DNA of 64,000 bases. Origin: Gyrodactylus bullatarudis (taxonomy: Eukaryota > Platyhelminthes > Monogenea > Gyrodactylidea > Gyrodactylidae). A program made the translations under genes and the position numbers. Where the stretch lies: the NCBI GenBank assembly GCA_012064415.1, contig SSNU01000080.1, forward strand, positions 1-64,000. The letters are read 5' to 3'. This document shows positions 1 to 12,410 of this stretch, piece by piece (the first letter of the stretch is position 1; every line of letters begins with the position of its first letter). The notes below the pieces were generated by a model. That model did no database searches and had not been told where the DNA came from. It worked only from the letters and a program-made list of their open reading frames with translations.

Positions 1-370
1 TTCTAATTTTTCCGTTTTATACAAAAACCCCAATGACGACAGCATAGATGTATGGGTGAAAGAAAAATTTCTTATTAACCTATATAAACCTAATCTATGT
101 GTTCAAAAAAACTATTCCTATAATCTTACCTTGGCCAATGTAAGCTTTTTCACTTTTCTCTCCACTGTTGCTATTTATTGGAGAGTTTTGGTGTTTTTTA
201 CAGCTTGCATTTTATTCTTATTTTCTTTGACTTTTACTATTTCTTTCATGATTTGTAAATTATTATTTTGAATGAATTTTTAACTTATATCATTTTTGAA
301 GAATTACCACTGATGATAATTCAAGAAATGTACATTTGGTTTTAATATATCTTGTTTCAATTTTCTAAAT
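1..370 (+). mobile_element. Penelope-like element, 3' tail
   Basis: This stretch is nearly identical to the end of the PLE copy at about 49087-49460, and similar to the tails at 54700-55015 (+), 55125-55440 (-) and 57835-58150 (-). It encodes the last residues of the PLE protein (the stretch around DVWVKEKF and NLYKPNLC) followed by an AT-rich 3' UTR. The window starts inside the element, so its full extent is unknown. Relative to the copy at 49.1 kb it lacks a few bases near 130, which breaks the last codons. It is a dead remnant. Confidence 0.8.
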
Positions 371-3300
371 TATGAATTTAAGTGGATTTTCGGACGTGTT
401 TGAAAAACTACGTGAATTACTTATTCGTAAGAAATTCTCATTCTCAAATCAACTACAAGCATTGTAAGAGGGGCCCATTTGTTTAAATTGATGTTTTCAT
501 TGCTACTAATACTGGGATCATTTGTTTGAATTAGGTTCAAATCCCAATCATAATGTTCTTTTAATTTGCTGTGATGGGATTATCCGAGAGAATGTAAAAT
601 TATTATTCTACAAAAATATTAATACTTGGCATCATGTTAGGAAGAAGCCTAGTGAAGTAAAATTGGAAAATTCAGTTATTAAGAGTGAAGCCAGCTTAAT
701 TTTCATTCCTAGACAGAAACAAATTTTCCCACAATCTCAAACAAATTCCCTTTTATTAGGAGATTTTTTCCCTTTCGAATTCTTTATATTCAAGATTCTC
801 TAGGCTAATTTATAAGCCAGTGTTATAATTTTGATAAAATTAATAAACTTCTATAGAAAATTACATTTATAATAATTTATTCATTGTTAATTCAGGTTAG
901 ATCTAGAATAAATCTAACGCAAATCGGTATAAACTTGGGATTCTATAAATTTTTGATATCAAGATCATGTTGCCTACTATCAAAAATTATTAAAGTTGGT
1001 TAAATCTGTAATTTTTTACAAAAAGGATTCGAATATGACGAAGATTATCAGAAAAAATCATTTTTATGAAAATTTTGACTGATACTGAGGTTAGCCCCTT
1101 GCTGACATTTACCAATATTTCAAGCTCGAAGCTCGAAAAATCAAAAGATTTCTGTATTTTTCTTAAATTGGCTCACTATCGGCTCTATTTAATCGCTTGA
1201 AATCCTCAAAATCTAAAGTAGTTTGGGATTAGTTTCATTATATAGGATTCAAAGAATATTGAAATTTTTGTAAAAATAGCAAATTCTCATCTTCATGTAT
1301 AAAATAGCTTTATGTATTTAAAGTAATAATGAGAGCAACATGGAAAGGATTAGTGTGAAATTTTATGTCTGCTTCACTCAGATATAACACGAAGAATGAA
1401 GACTATTTTTTTATTAAACATATACTGTTCTGTAGTTCAGGAAAAGTGGGTACTCTCATCATTTCTTCTCTCTGGGAAATGGATAAATGATTCACTTTAT
1501 AATTCACGTTTTTGAGAGCATGATTTGTTTCCACGAGAATATAGAATACTTATAAATGTACATACATAAAATACAAACATGGATAAAAGTCGGGAAATTG
1601 AGAATATGAGAAAATTTATGAAAAAAACACTCCTGCATGTTGAACTATACACTTGATTTATGATTTTCCTCTTAAAATGTAAATCATCCATGGCTTTCAG
1701 AGCGATAGAGTGTTAGATTAAATGGAATTGAAAAATTCATAAAAAATTAAAATTCTCACAGAAAAGATTTAGAAGGTCCTTTTTTCTTTAAATAATCATA
1801 AATAACAATGACCAATTCTGTCAACTAAGCTTAAATAATCATCTAGCCGTTATGAATATGAGAATTTTCCAAAAATCAAGATTTATTCAAAAGAATCTTG
1901 AACTTGTTATTAAATCCATCAATCGACTCTAATCCTGGTTTAAGTCTTGAAAAGAATCAAAAAATAAGTAAGATTACACTTCAAACACAGTTACTCTGAA
2001 TTTTATCAAACCATAAATAGTTGTAATTGAATAATTCGATGTTTATTCGAAATATTGTGTGAGTCTAAACTAATTTCATCAGGATAATATGAAACCTCTT
2101 CGTTTTTTTATGAGGATAGTCCGGGAGATAGATTTAGCAAATTTTCGAGTTTTAGCCTGAGTCAGAATCTGATTGGGCTCTTCAAAAGAATTAGAATGAT
2201 GTATAAAACATATTGACATATTTATGAACTGGTTGCAACAGAACCAATGATTTTGTATTAAAATTAACGTGTTGAAAAATTTGCTCAATTCAATTTCGGC
2301 AATTCTTCTCGTGATGGAAGCTCAAATATTCTTCTCCTAATCATTTTCGAATATAGTGTTCGTGAAATAAGTCCAACGGATCAACTATTTCTATCGAAAC
2401 CTTTAAATCTTTTATGACTACTTGATAGTAATGAGTCATTACTATTAGTAATAACAATTTTTATTAAAAATGGAAGTCTGCCACCTTAATGGAAAAATTT
2501 ATATGATTCGAAACAAAAATTCATTTCGAACGACATTTTCACTCAAGAAAAATCAAATTGAACATATTAGAATTGAAAATAATCTATCCGATAGACCAAT
2601 GAAAGCCAGGAGACAAGATAGTCAGGTAGCAAGTGAACAACGTTATAATCTATCTATCCTGAACCCTGTAGAACTAGTTGGTTAAAAAATATCAATATTA
2701 ACCTTATATAAGAAGTTCTAATTTTGATTTCAAACCCAATAATTCTCTTGAATAAGAAACATAACCTTTAAGTTCATGGGGAAGATCAATTTTTTGTTCA
2801 GATTTTCTCTTTTAATTTATCTTGTCTTTTTATTGGAGCATTACATTTCAAAAGTAAAAAAATACAGTTTATTATTATTATTTCGCATTGTTCAAAGGAA
2901 TTTTATCTCTTAATGTCATCATTGGATGAATAAGAAAATCTAGATGTAATGAAGGAATTTCTTTGGATTCTTGATCCATTTATTCAATGTTTTCATCCCA
3001 ACTTCCAATAGGCAGTAAGTAGGGTATTACTATGCAATAGTAATCAATGATTTTAAACAAAAAAAATACATATTAATTTAACAAAGCACTCTTTTTCATA
3101 AACACTGAAGTATTTAGCCAAAACATTTTATAAAAACAGCTATTAAATTAATTGAATTCCAGCTCTTTGACGAGTTAACCCATTCCCTTTCAGTGGGCAT
3201 AGTTACTTCTTAGTAGGGATAACTATGCAATACTCCTAAAAGTTTATCAGAATTATCAAATGTTGCTCATCATTAGAACTATCTTAGAATGGCTTTTGAA

Positions 3301-4467
3301 CTGTTGACTCAACTTTTTCCGCTACATAAATTTCATTTCAGTAAGGTAATGTCCTTTCTTTTTTGTACCTCCAAATGGCAATGTGATAAAAACCAGGTGA
3401 TAATCAAGCCTTGTAGATGCCGTTTTGTTTATTACCTCGGTTTAAAAAATCAAACCAACATTTTTTAATGGATAATTTCCTCTTTTGAGAAATAAATGCC
3501 ATATTTTTAATAAACTCTTGAGATAACTTGAAATTTATTCAAAGCTTCCAAGTGAAAACAAAAATCTTATTAGTTAGACAAAAATATCCAATTGTAAAAA
3601 TACACTTAATAAATTTGAATGCATGTAAATATAAATTGAATTAATCGAAATACTCTTGTAGAGAAAAATTGTAAAAATTCAAAGAATTTGTCTGAAAAAT
3701 ATAATTCTGAACAAGTTTTTCCTTCATCACGAGGTTATTCTTAACCTATCCCAGGTTTGTTCAGCCAATTTTTTGTATCATATTTATATAAATTATAATT
3801 CCCAATTGGAAAATAAATATGAAAATCATTGGGCTGAATAAAAATGGCTATCGAACAATAAATACAACTGGGAGAAATCAATGATCAAGTATAGATATTT
3901 TTCCCATCGACTTGTGTAGAATCTTTAATAAATGGCTAATCGAATCCAAAGTTTTTTTAAGTCCTGATTAATCTTTGAATACCAACAGACATGTTATAGT
4001 TTTCAAATATAATTTTAAATTTTCGAATATTCTGTATTAAATAAAGGATTTTCAAAGTGTTTCTCTTTGATAAGACCTTTTCTTAAATAGGATCTTGTCC
4101 CGTTTATCAAGTTTTGATTTTGAAAAAAAATCTATCAAATCAAGATCTAGATGAAAAATTCATTTGAACCCATTATTATTCATGTTTAATGGATTCTTTA
4201 TCATGATTTGAAGGCGAAAAGTCGTTTCTAACATAATTAATGTTGTAATTTTCGTTCCATCTTTTGTTTTATCAGATTAGGATGTATTCTGAAACTGTAG
4301 ATAAATGTCAGTTTGTGACATCAAAGAATTGAGTGAAGATTAAGAAAATTTGCACATGTCTAAAAATTTTTTCTTTGAACACACCCTAAGATAGGGGGAT
4401 CTGAATAAAAAAACATTCCTAGAAAAAAAGGTCAATAAATCAAAAAACTAAGGAAATACTGACATAC
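371..4467. other. No recognisable gene
   Basis: AT-rich sequence. The open frames here (for example 522-803 on + and 2079-2288 on -) have no recognisable motif, biased composition or supporting splice context. Further 3' exons of the minus-strand LIM gene could lie here, but I could not identify them. Confidence 0.4.
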
Positions 4468-6468
4468 AGTATAGGCGTTAGGGAAATTTTCTGCGACAAT
4501 TTCATGCTTTTTAGATTTCTTTCTTTCTTGTTTTACTACAACTGGTCCTAAAAATAAATAAATACGAAAATTCAGATTAAGAAACAAGTGAGAAAACTGT
4601 AGGGTAGAGAAAGGCAATTTTTTCAACATCCAGATGTGCAAAACTCATTTTAAAGAGAATTTTTCATTGTAAAAATGTTCCTATTAAGTCATGTATTTTT
4701 TATTTTGCTTAGATACCCCAATTCGCAATTGAAAATGCCGATTTTTGAATTAGCGCCAACTATTTTCAATGAATTTTTCTACTACAATCGATTAAAATCT
4801 CAATTTTGAGCCGTTTGAATGCATATTCTCGTAAAAAAATTACGATTAATTTAGGATAGGTTGAAGATGTTTAGGAAATGGGATTTTGGAGTATCAGTGA
4901 ATTCAAAATTTCGAATTGAAATTTCATAAGTTTGATCTAACAAATTCGCATTGCAGTAGAAACATTGTTCGGAATAAAATACTTGACTTGCCTTACTGTA
5001 GGGTTATTTTTTCTTTAAAGAAAATCTTCAACCAAAATCTATGTTGTCAAATGAAAAATAACAATGAAACATAATAATTATGCAAGAGAGTAAAAGAAAG
5101 TTAAAATCTTCGCGTAACTTGTACAAGCATTGGTAAGATCACACTTTCCCTAGTCTCTGGTTTAGTAGCAATGATGTCTTTATTTTTATTCTTCCTATCC
5201 ACTGGGACATGTACATAATTATGCAATTATTGCAGTAGCATAGATATAATTACTGTGACAACAAGCAGTTTATCATCTAGCAGGAGAGAAAAAAATCTAA
5301 GGATCCCCTTGATAATGAATCATACATTTTCTCTTCACATCTTTCTCTTTCTCTCTTCAGAAATGTGAGAGAGTAGTCTAACGAGCAATGGTGGTAAATT
5401 CTAGGGCTAAATGTGGTGGTGGGTTTCAGTGGAATGAACAGAAATCTTTCCATTTAATGTTTAAATGCATATGAATTTCCCTGTAATAATGCATGCACAA
5501 AAGTTGATGAAACAACTAGAGAAATATGAGATTTATCGATTAGCGACATAGAACACACACTGGGAGAGAAAAAGTGGAAAATTGAATTTTTTCAAGAAAT
5601 AATGTCTGAATGGGGATAGGAGTCAGAAGGAACACCTTATTAATCTGCCAATGATAAAAGTAGTTTATTTTTAAAGAATAACCAAGTCTTTTAATCTGCC
5701 TCTATCAATTTCTAATTATAGTGCAAGGCTTGATTTCATCTCATGACAATGGAATGCAAAAGTTTAATCATTTCCTATCGGTAATCTCAAATATAAATAA
5801 AATACAAAATGATATGATAAGTAAAATTTGCAAGTTATAGCCTCTAGAGATTTAGGATGTTTTTAGGGGAAAATTAATTTAGTCAAGCAAACTCGATTGG
5901 TAAGACGTAGTGCCCAAAGGCAAAATATAAAAAACTCACTTTTTATTCCACTCTGGTCAATGTGAATTATCAATTCTTTTTGAGAGTTGGGATTCTTCTG
6001 GGATTTACGCAAGTCAAATTTTTTCTTGGTAATCTTTTGGCATTTATGGCAAAAGAATTTCTCATTGTGGTAAGTCGCCTTATCTCCAGTTTTGAAAATA
6101 CACCTGAAATCATCAAATAATTTTATTTACTCGCACGACGAACACTTGAAACATGAAGGATGAAATCTTTTTCCTAAAATTTCGACGATTTCGTTCTTCA
6201 AGGGCTTTGCACATGATGTGCAATTGGAGGTAAAAAGGTCGTTATAATCCTTGATACAATAAAACTTATCATTATTGATAAAGAATCCATCGTTTGATAA
6301 CTTTTCGCCACAAGTTGAGCAATTAAAGCACTTATTGTGTAGATAGTTGTTGTTAATCTTCAAAACATCTCCTTTGCATTTTTCTCTACAGACAACGCAA
6401 TAGACTTTCCCTATAAAATTATTATTAATATTCATCATTTAGTAATTAATGCTATTTCTCTTACCCAT
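4468..6468 (-). CDS. abLIM/Unc-115-like LIM-domain protein (5' part of gene)
   Basis: The predicted exons on the minus strand are 6468-6465 (ATGG only), 6410-6131, 6103-5940 and, less surely, 4547-4468. Phases agree at every junction. The protein starts MGKVYC and has two adjacent LIM zinc-binding domains (CxxC pairs with spaced H/C and C/D ligands). The second is completed across a 27-nt intron (6130-6104) by CIFKTGD...FFCHKC. The order and linker resemble LIM1-LIM2 of actin-binding LIM proteins (abLIM, Unc-115), which link actin to signalling in axons and muscle. The last exon encodes a basic stretch (KQERKKSKKHEIV) and ends in a good donor. LIM3-4 and a villin headpiece, usual in the family, were not found, so the gene is either incomplete here or a short form. 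The first coding exon is only 4 nt. Confidence 0.7.
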
Positions 6469-8383
6469 TTTATTAGCTAGAGCATATTGTCTTCCGAGTC
6501 CACTAGTATTTAAAAGTAGATCAAGTATTCGCGGGTTCAAAGTGAAATTGAATTGATGCGAAATACAAAATTAAAACAATTATGAATCAGCCCAATTATT
6601 ATGAAAATATAAAAGTATCTTAGAGTGCTATTATTCTTTTTTTATAATAGACTGAATGGCACTTTTGAAATCAAAATCTTTAATCAAAATTTAGAAAACG
6701 TTTTTATTATTACAATAATTCTTTCGATAAATTGTGTATTTACTTTTAAGTAGTTATCTGAAAATAATAATAATACAAGTACATATATAATTTTTGTTCA
6801 TGTCATGAATTATGTAGTGTATAATTAATCTTCTTTTGATGACCTCTGTCACTTCCATTGGACATGTGTGTATGTATGGAAAATATCGTTCATCTATCCA
6901 AATGATATTCTCCAAAGTAACTTTCGATTTCTTCTTATCAGTGTTCTTTCGACCAGCAGTCTCGTTTACCATAAAAACCTGTCCTTGCACTTATCAAGAT
7001 TTTACCATATTTATTTACACTCTCTATGAGGGGTCAAATGTAAACTTTTTGCTTGGACAAGAGGAAATCTTGCTTATCAAAATTTGCTTTTAATTTTCCT
7101 CAGTCAATTTATTAATTTTCTCCCTCATGGAAAACCTGTCACACACTTTCAAGGCGTTGGTTTTTACATGTTCATTAAGAAGAAAAAAGTAAACGCAAGA
7201 AATAACAGGGAAACAACTTTCTTATCTGGTTTCTTCTGCCCTAAAAGCTATCTTCTTTCATAATAATTCATTTATACTTCATCCATCTTTTTACATTGTT
7301 TGCCAAGTTACATAAAAAATAAATAAACAGAAATACATAATTCGGGCAAAAAATATACCTGCTAAAGTCATTAGTCTTCCTTCATGTTGACCATCAGAGT
7401 TGGATGGAAAGTGAAATCTTTTCGAAGTTTTTGATTTGAATTTATTAAACAGTAACTAAGGCATTAATCAAAATTACACTTGCCACATTATCGATTGACT
7501 CATCCTGGACAAAGACTTTTTCCAATACTTTGGGTTGGATGATAAAAAAAAGATCAAAATAGTTCTAGAAAAGTTGGTAATCTCTCTCAAGACTCCATTA
7601 TCGGTTCTCTTCTCTTAAATATTTGCCGATATTCAACTCCCTCAAGCATAAGAACTTTGTCATTCATTAAGTCTATCTAAATTTCTTGATACATAAAAAA
7701 TTCTGCATAAAAACATCATTCTAGATAAGAAGAAAAGACAAGAATAAAATAACAAGAGAAATCTTTTATTAAACTACATGCTTGGAATTTTGCTCGCATG
7801 AAATTTACTACGATCATGTCATTATTTTCGAGCTTATTTTGTAAGATTTAGTAAATAAAAAAGTGGGACACTTGTTACATCGTCGGCCTGATCTGGCCTC
7901 ATCATCAAAAATAATTTCTCCTTCTTAGAAAGCTGAATGCCAACAAAATACTTTCTAACACTCGTATGCAATAAACTTGCGAAAATCTTTTATATCAAAA
8001 AGATTCAAGATATTCATGTTTATATTAAAAAAAACAATATCTACCGATTACCACATCGTATCGTTTTGAGTAATGCTTCATTGAATGAAGAAATTTTTAG
8101 TTCTAGTCTAAATCATATTACTTCTCGTTTAGCTAAATTAGTTATTTACTATCTTCTGTAATGATCTTAGAAACATCATATGTCTCATATTAGGTCTAAA
8201 CTCTAGGACTACTCTAAGAATCTTCTTTACGCTAATCTTCAATAATCACAGAATATTAATGAAATCTCTTGAAAGGCTCATTTGTTTATCCATTCAAAGT
8301 CAAATCTCTCACTCTATCGTGAATCAATGACATTTCTAATTTTTGTATTCTGTATCCAATGAAACTCAAAGATGTTATTTATT
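6469..8383. other. Upstream of the LIM gene, no gene seen
   Basis: AT-rich noncoding sequence. The two opposed open frames at 6754-7093 overlap on opposite strands and have no recognisable product. It probably contains the promoter and 5' UTR of the minus-strand LIM gene. Confidence 0.4.
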
Positions 8384-8440
8384 TATCAGGCAGTCTTGAG
8401 ACTATCAAGACTAACAAAATTAACGGTAGCATATTTAATA
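8384..8440. repeat. Terminal fragment of an inverted-repeat element
   Basis: A near-palindromic segment (CAGTCTTGAGACTATCAAG followed by AACGGTAGCATA) that recurs at about 40176-40218 and, inverted, at 31570-31625. It matches the ends of the TATATGTTACCGT inverted-repeat family described elsewhere in this window, so it is probably a solo end. Confidence 0.55.
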
Positions 8441-8787
8441 TTTATTTGATGCAAAAATCTGATTTACAAAGATCAAAGCAAGTCCAATACAAAATTTATC
8501 ATTTCTCGTAGTAAAATTCATTGAAAAATAATGGCGCAAATTTGAAAATTTGACATCTTCAATTGAATTAGTAATTTTTTCTCCTCTCTCATATTTTCTA
8601 TCAAATGAAAGCATAAACTCAACAAGTTAAAAAAATCTGTCTTAGTATGCATAAATAATTTGAGGAATATCTCTTTTCTGATCGAAAAAAGAGATCAGAG
8701 CTCCTGTTTCCCTTTTGTTTTTGTTTTCCTCTTCTCGTAGTTATAGATGATAATCTGTCTCTCTGTCTTTTCCTACCAGTTCTCTTT

Positions 8788-8816
8788 GTGAGTGAGTGAG
8801 TGTGTGTGTGTAAGTT
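8788..8816. repeat. GT/GAGT microsatellite
   Basis: A short run of GAGT units passing into GT dinucleotides (GTGAGTGAGTGAGTGTGTG). It is flanked by a CT-rich stretch further on (about 9000-9090). No gene is seen between 8441 and 9413. Confidence 0.7.
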
Positions 8817-9411
8817 TGTGTTGTTATTCTGCTTCTAAAGGATGAACACACTGAGAGAGATTCCAAATAATAATAGGTCATGGGGAAATAAATCATTTGA
8901 ACTGAAAAAGAACTGTATTCCTACCAACAATAGATAGTAGATACACACTTTTTAAGGGGATATACAAAAGAGACAGGACAAGCATAGGAAAAGCTTAGTT
9001 CCTTTTCTCTCTCTTTGGATGAAATAAGAAAGTTTTCTCCATCCCTCCTCAGTTCGCTATCTCTTTTTTCAGCTACGTCTCTATCTCTGTACTTGGTTCA
9101 ATTCATTTCTAAATTTTGATTTATGTCGATGATGAGGATGCTGATTACTTTAGGTTAGAATGGATTATCCAGCATGAATTTATAAACAAGAATATCCAAT
9201 GTATTCATTCTTTTGGATCTTTTTCACCAATAAAAAGAGTGTCATTGATTAAATTAAAAACTAAAGCTTTATTTCAAATGAGTACAACCAAGATCTTTAT
9301 TATTTCACCAAGAATGATGAAGAATCTTCATTGAGTTTTACTGTTCATTTTCTTGTTGAAAACATGAATTTCCATCCTAATTTTGACTAGCTTTATTAGT
9401 CGGACAACTCT

Positions 9412-9692
9412 TTAGTCTATCAGAAGATTGAAAAAGTCAACCCAATCAACCACTTTACGAGAATGAGGCGTTAGTACACTTCTGAAGTTTATGGTGCTTT
9501 GGACTCGAGTTTGGAAGTTATTAAAGAGAGGTATAGATCCACACTTTGATACAATTGTATTATCATCAATAGTTGAGTCTTCTTCTTCTAGATCTCGTAT
9601 GATTCGAATCAAAGAATTCTTTGTCAGCTACTTCAAGGTTTCCGGATAAATCGTCTTGAATAGCAGGAGCATCGTTACTTTTCGTTGGGTCC
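9412..9692 (-). pseudogene. Possible broken small coding sequence, unknown product
   Basis: Read on the minus strand, an ATG at 9692 opens a 43-codon frame with ordinary protein-like composition (MDPTKSNDAPAIQDDL...) that stops near 9562. A second frame overlaps it and continues to 9412 (…FNNFQTRVQSTINF…). The two would join by one frameshift near 9570-9600. I see no splice pair that joins them and recognise no family. It could be a decayed gene fragment or chance. Confidence 0.2.
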
Positions 9693-11989
9693 ATTGGCTT
9701 AATGATGGATGATACCAAGAGTTCCTCTTTCAATAAGAGATACCAAATTAGCTACAAGCCATTGTCTGACCAATTTGAGTTACCATACATAGATTTCGAG
9801 GTATCTTTAATAAAGATTCTTTAAGAACTAGTAAAATTTGCTCGAAAATCGAGCTTGGGGTAGATGATATGCAGTGCAGATGTGACAGAAAGAAAAATTT
9901 AAGAGAGAAACTTTTAATTATTTCAAAGTGGTAGGTTGATCAAAAGAAATCTATCAAAACCAAAAATTTTTCGAATTTGATCTCAGGATAAATCTCATTA
10001 TCGGGAGGAAGTTGAATTTTTATTTCTTGATCATTTTAACCTCTTGAAAATCAATGATATTTCCGAAGATCTGTCGAATATGATGGGCATTTTAATTATT
10101 TGATGGCAATTCGATTTTGAGTTTTTCGGATATTTAGTTACGATCTTGAGATCAATTAATTAATTATTTTTCTGTTAAGATTTTTTTATTACATGAGATT
10201 GTTTTCATCGAAGTTCCACCTGTTAACTTTTCACAATCACAAATTTCAATTCATGTTTGAAACTTTTCATCACAACGGAGTAAATAAAACATGAAAACTA
10301 AACCTTAACAAGTTTCTTCACTTGATTCAAAAGATTTTACACACCTTTCCATCTGAAAGGATATAAATCATGGATCAACCTTGTAGTGTCAAGCCATTTA
10401 ACAGAAAATTCATAGTTACACTTGAGTATTGAATACGTTTATGCACCAATATATATAAACTTTCTACCTCCCAGCTTTAAAGTGGAGTAAATAAATAACG
10501 ATCTGATAAAATAATATATATAGAAAACAGTTTTAAAAAAGGGGACAGGTTAACATTTTTGTTGTCAACCCTGAATGATCTTTCGTGTCGTCTTCTGGCT
10601 TCTTTCTCAATACGGAATGCGGTTTCAATTACTGTATCATCATTATCTTATCTGTAATTATTTATATTTATGCATCATCTTGAATGAGAAAGGGGTGATA
10701 TTTCTTCATTTGGGGCATTCTATTGAGAAAGATGCATGATCTTTTGTGTGAACTCAAATATAATTTTATTCAATTTGACATTTTGTAGTAAGGCCAGGAT
10801 TATAGCATCTTTTCGTACTCAAATAGGAATAGAATTTCTTGATGATTTTTGACGGACGTATTCTGATTCTCACATTAAAAATTTCATACAGTTTGCTCCG
10901 ATTTCTTTAGGAAAATACAGTGCACTGCGAAACTTATAGATATCAGATAATAAGAATTAATTTTTCGTAAGGATTTCAAAAATTGAATCAGATTTTACCA
11001 TTAGTTATTATTTAAGGCGGGAAATCAAAATGAATCCAAAAACGGTCAAAAATTCGTTGATTTTAAGACTTTAAAGGTCAGATAAAGATATTTCAACTAA
11101 AAATAACGAATTATATTTTGGTTCTTCACAAATTCTCAGACAAACTTCAAAAAAGTGATCGAAATAGTAATTTTTCTAAAATTCATGAATAAATTGAATA
11201 TTTATTTGGAAACGAATGAAAAATGATAATTTTGAACCAAGTAGTTTTTCAAGGAGCTGTTCGGCATAGAACAGCTTGAAAGTGTGAATTTAGCTTATGC
11301 ATTCAAAATTATAAAAATTGCAATTACATTTTCCTCTGAGATTATCGGCATTCCCACATAGTAAAAATGTCAAAAATTCCCCCTTAAATTACAACCTCAT
11401 ACTACATTACAGTCTGATTTACATGTGATAAACAATAAGAGAAGGGAGTGTAGAGATGTGATTTATCATATACATTACATTCCTATCGTGTAAATCTTAT
11501 ACAATTTCTGCCATGTTCAAGCGAATTGAAATTTGGTTACATTCATTCCAACGGAGAAAACACAAGTGTGCTGAAGCAGTAAAGGAATTACTGCTCAGCA
11601 TCTGTAAGCATTTCTGCTGTTTGTTATTTTTCCCATATAAGAACAGAACTATAACTAGCTATAAATTTACATGTGCCTCAGCAAAGTTATCGCTGTCTAG
11701 TTTAATTTTGATACATCTGCTTGACAAAATAAATTTAATTTTAACTTTCAAAAATACACACTACATTCTAATAAAGTTTAAATTTATTATTTTTCAAAAA
11801 ACGATAACGATAATCTGATAATTTTGAGAATGAAACTAACTTTTTAAAATATTTATTGATTATTTTTTCGGATAAATTCTTAAAAATGTAGGAAATTTTA
11901 ACGAGCGGAATTTGCACGTATGGGTGACATATGAATAACTAGAATTTCAGTATCTAAAAATAAAGTATTTTTCGTGGGATGTAAGCTCA
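9693..11989. other. No recognisable gene
   Basis: AT-rich sequence with no convincing open frame or splice context. The open frame at 11513-11818 ends in low-complexity AT-rich codons and looks like chance. Confidence 0.4.
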
Positions 11990-12410
11990 TTTTTTCATTG
12001 AAATTTTCTAAAGATATTTTGGTAACCGATTCAAAATGTACACTTTTACTGATTTAAGAAAATTGGAAGAAATTTTTTTCATTTTTTGAGTTGAAAATTT
12101 TTGTTGTTTTCCAGGTATGAGAGGAATCAATTGTTATTTTTCAGGATCCCTAATAGACAAGAAGATCAAAAATGGTCGTAGAGATTTTAGAAAACAATCT
12201 ATTTACGTGCAAAAGTCTGCTTCCTATTTTTCGATCATTTTTACTGCTTGGAAATTGATAAGTGGAGATGTCCTTGAAATCAAAAAAAATTCAGTTTAAA
12301 AATCGCACCAGCTCGAAAATTAAAAAAAAATATTTAGAAAATTTTGATGAAAAAATGAGATTGTTGTAAAAACCATGAATTCCTGAATTCGTCGAGAATA
12401 GCTGTATATT
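11990..12410. repeat. Diverged copy of the 44-kb hairpin repeat
   Basis: Segments here match the long inverted repeat at 44148-44830. They include GATTCAAAATGTACAC, GAGTTGAAAATTTTTGTTG, the stretch TTTTTCGATCATTTTTACTG and the terminal TCGTCGAGAATAGCTGTA. The small open frames inside it (12117-12299 on +, 12291-12476 on -) are therefore repeat sequence, not genes. Confidence 0.6.

Noticed and set aside
522..803. 93-codon plus-strand open frame
   Set aside because: No recognisable motif, no splice context, and AT-rich codon use like the surrounding noncoding DNA.
2079..2288. Minus-strand frame with a basic end (KFAKSISRTILIKKRRGF), considered as a 3' exon of the LIM gene
   Set aside because: The first half reads like chance sequence; an acceptor could be imagined but phase and family similarity gave no support.
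6754..7093. Two overlapping frames on opposite strands
   Set aside because: They are shadows of each other and neither resembles a protein family.
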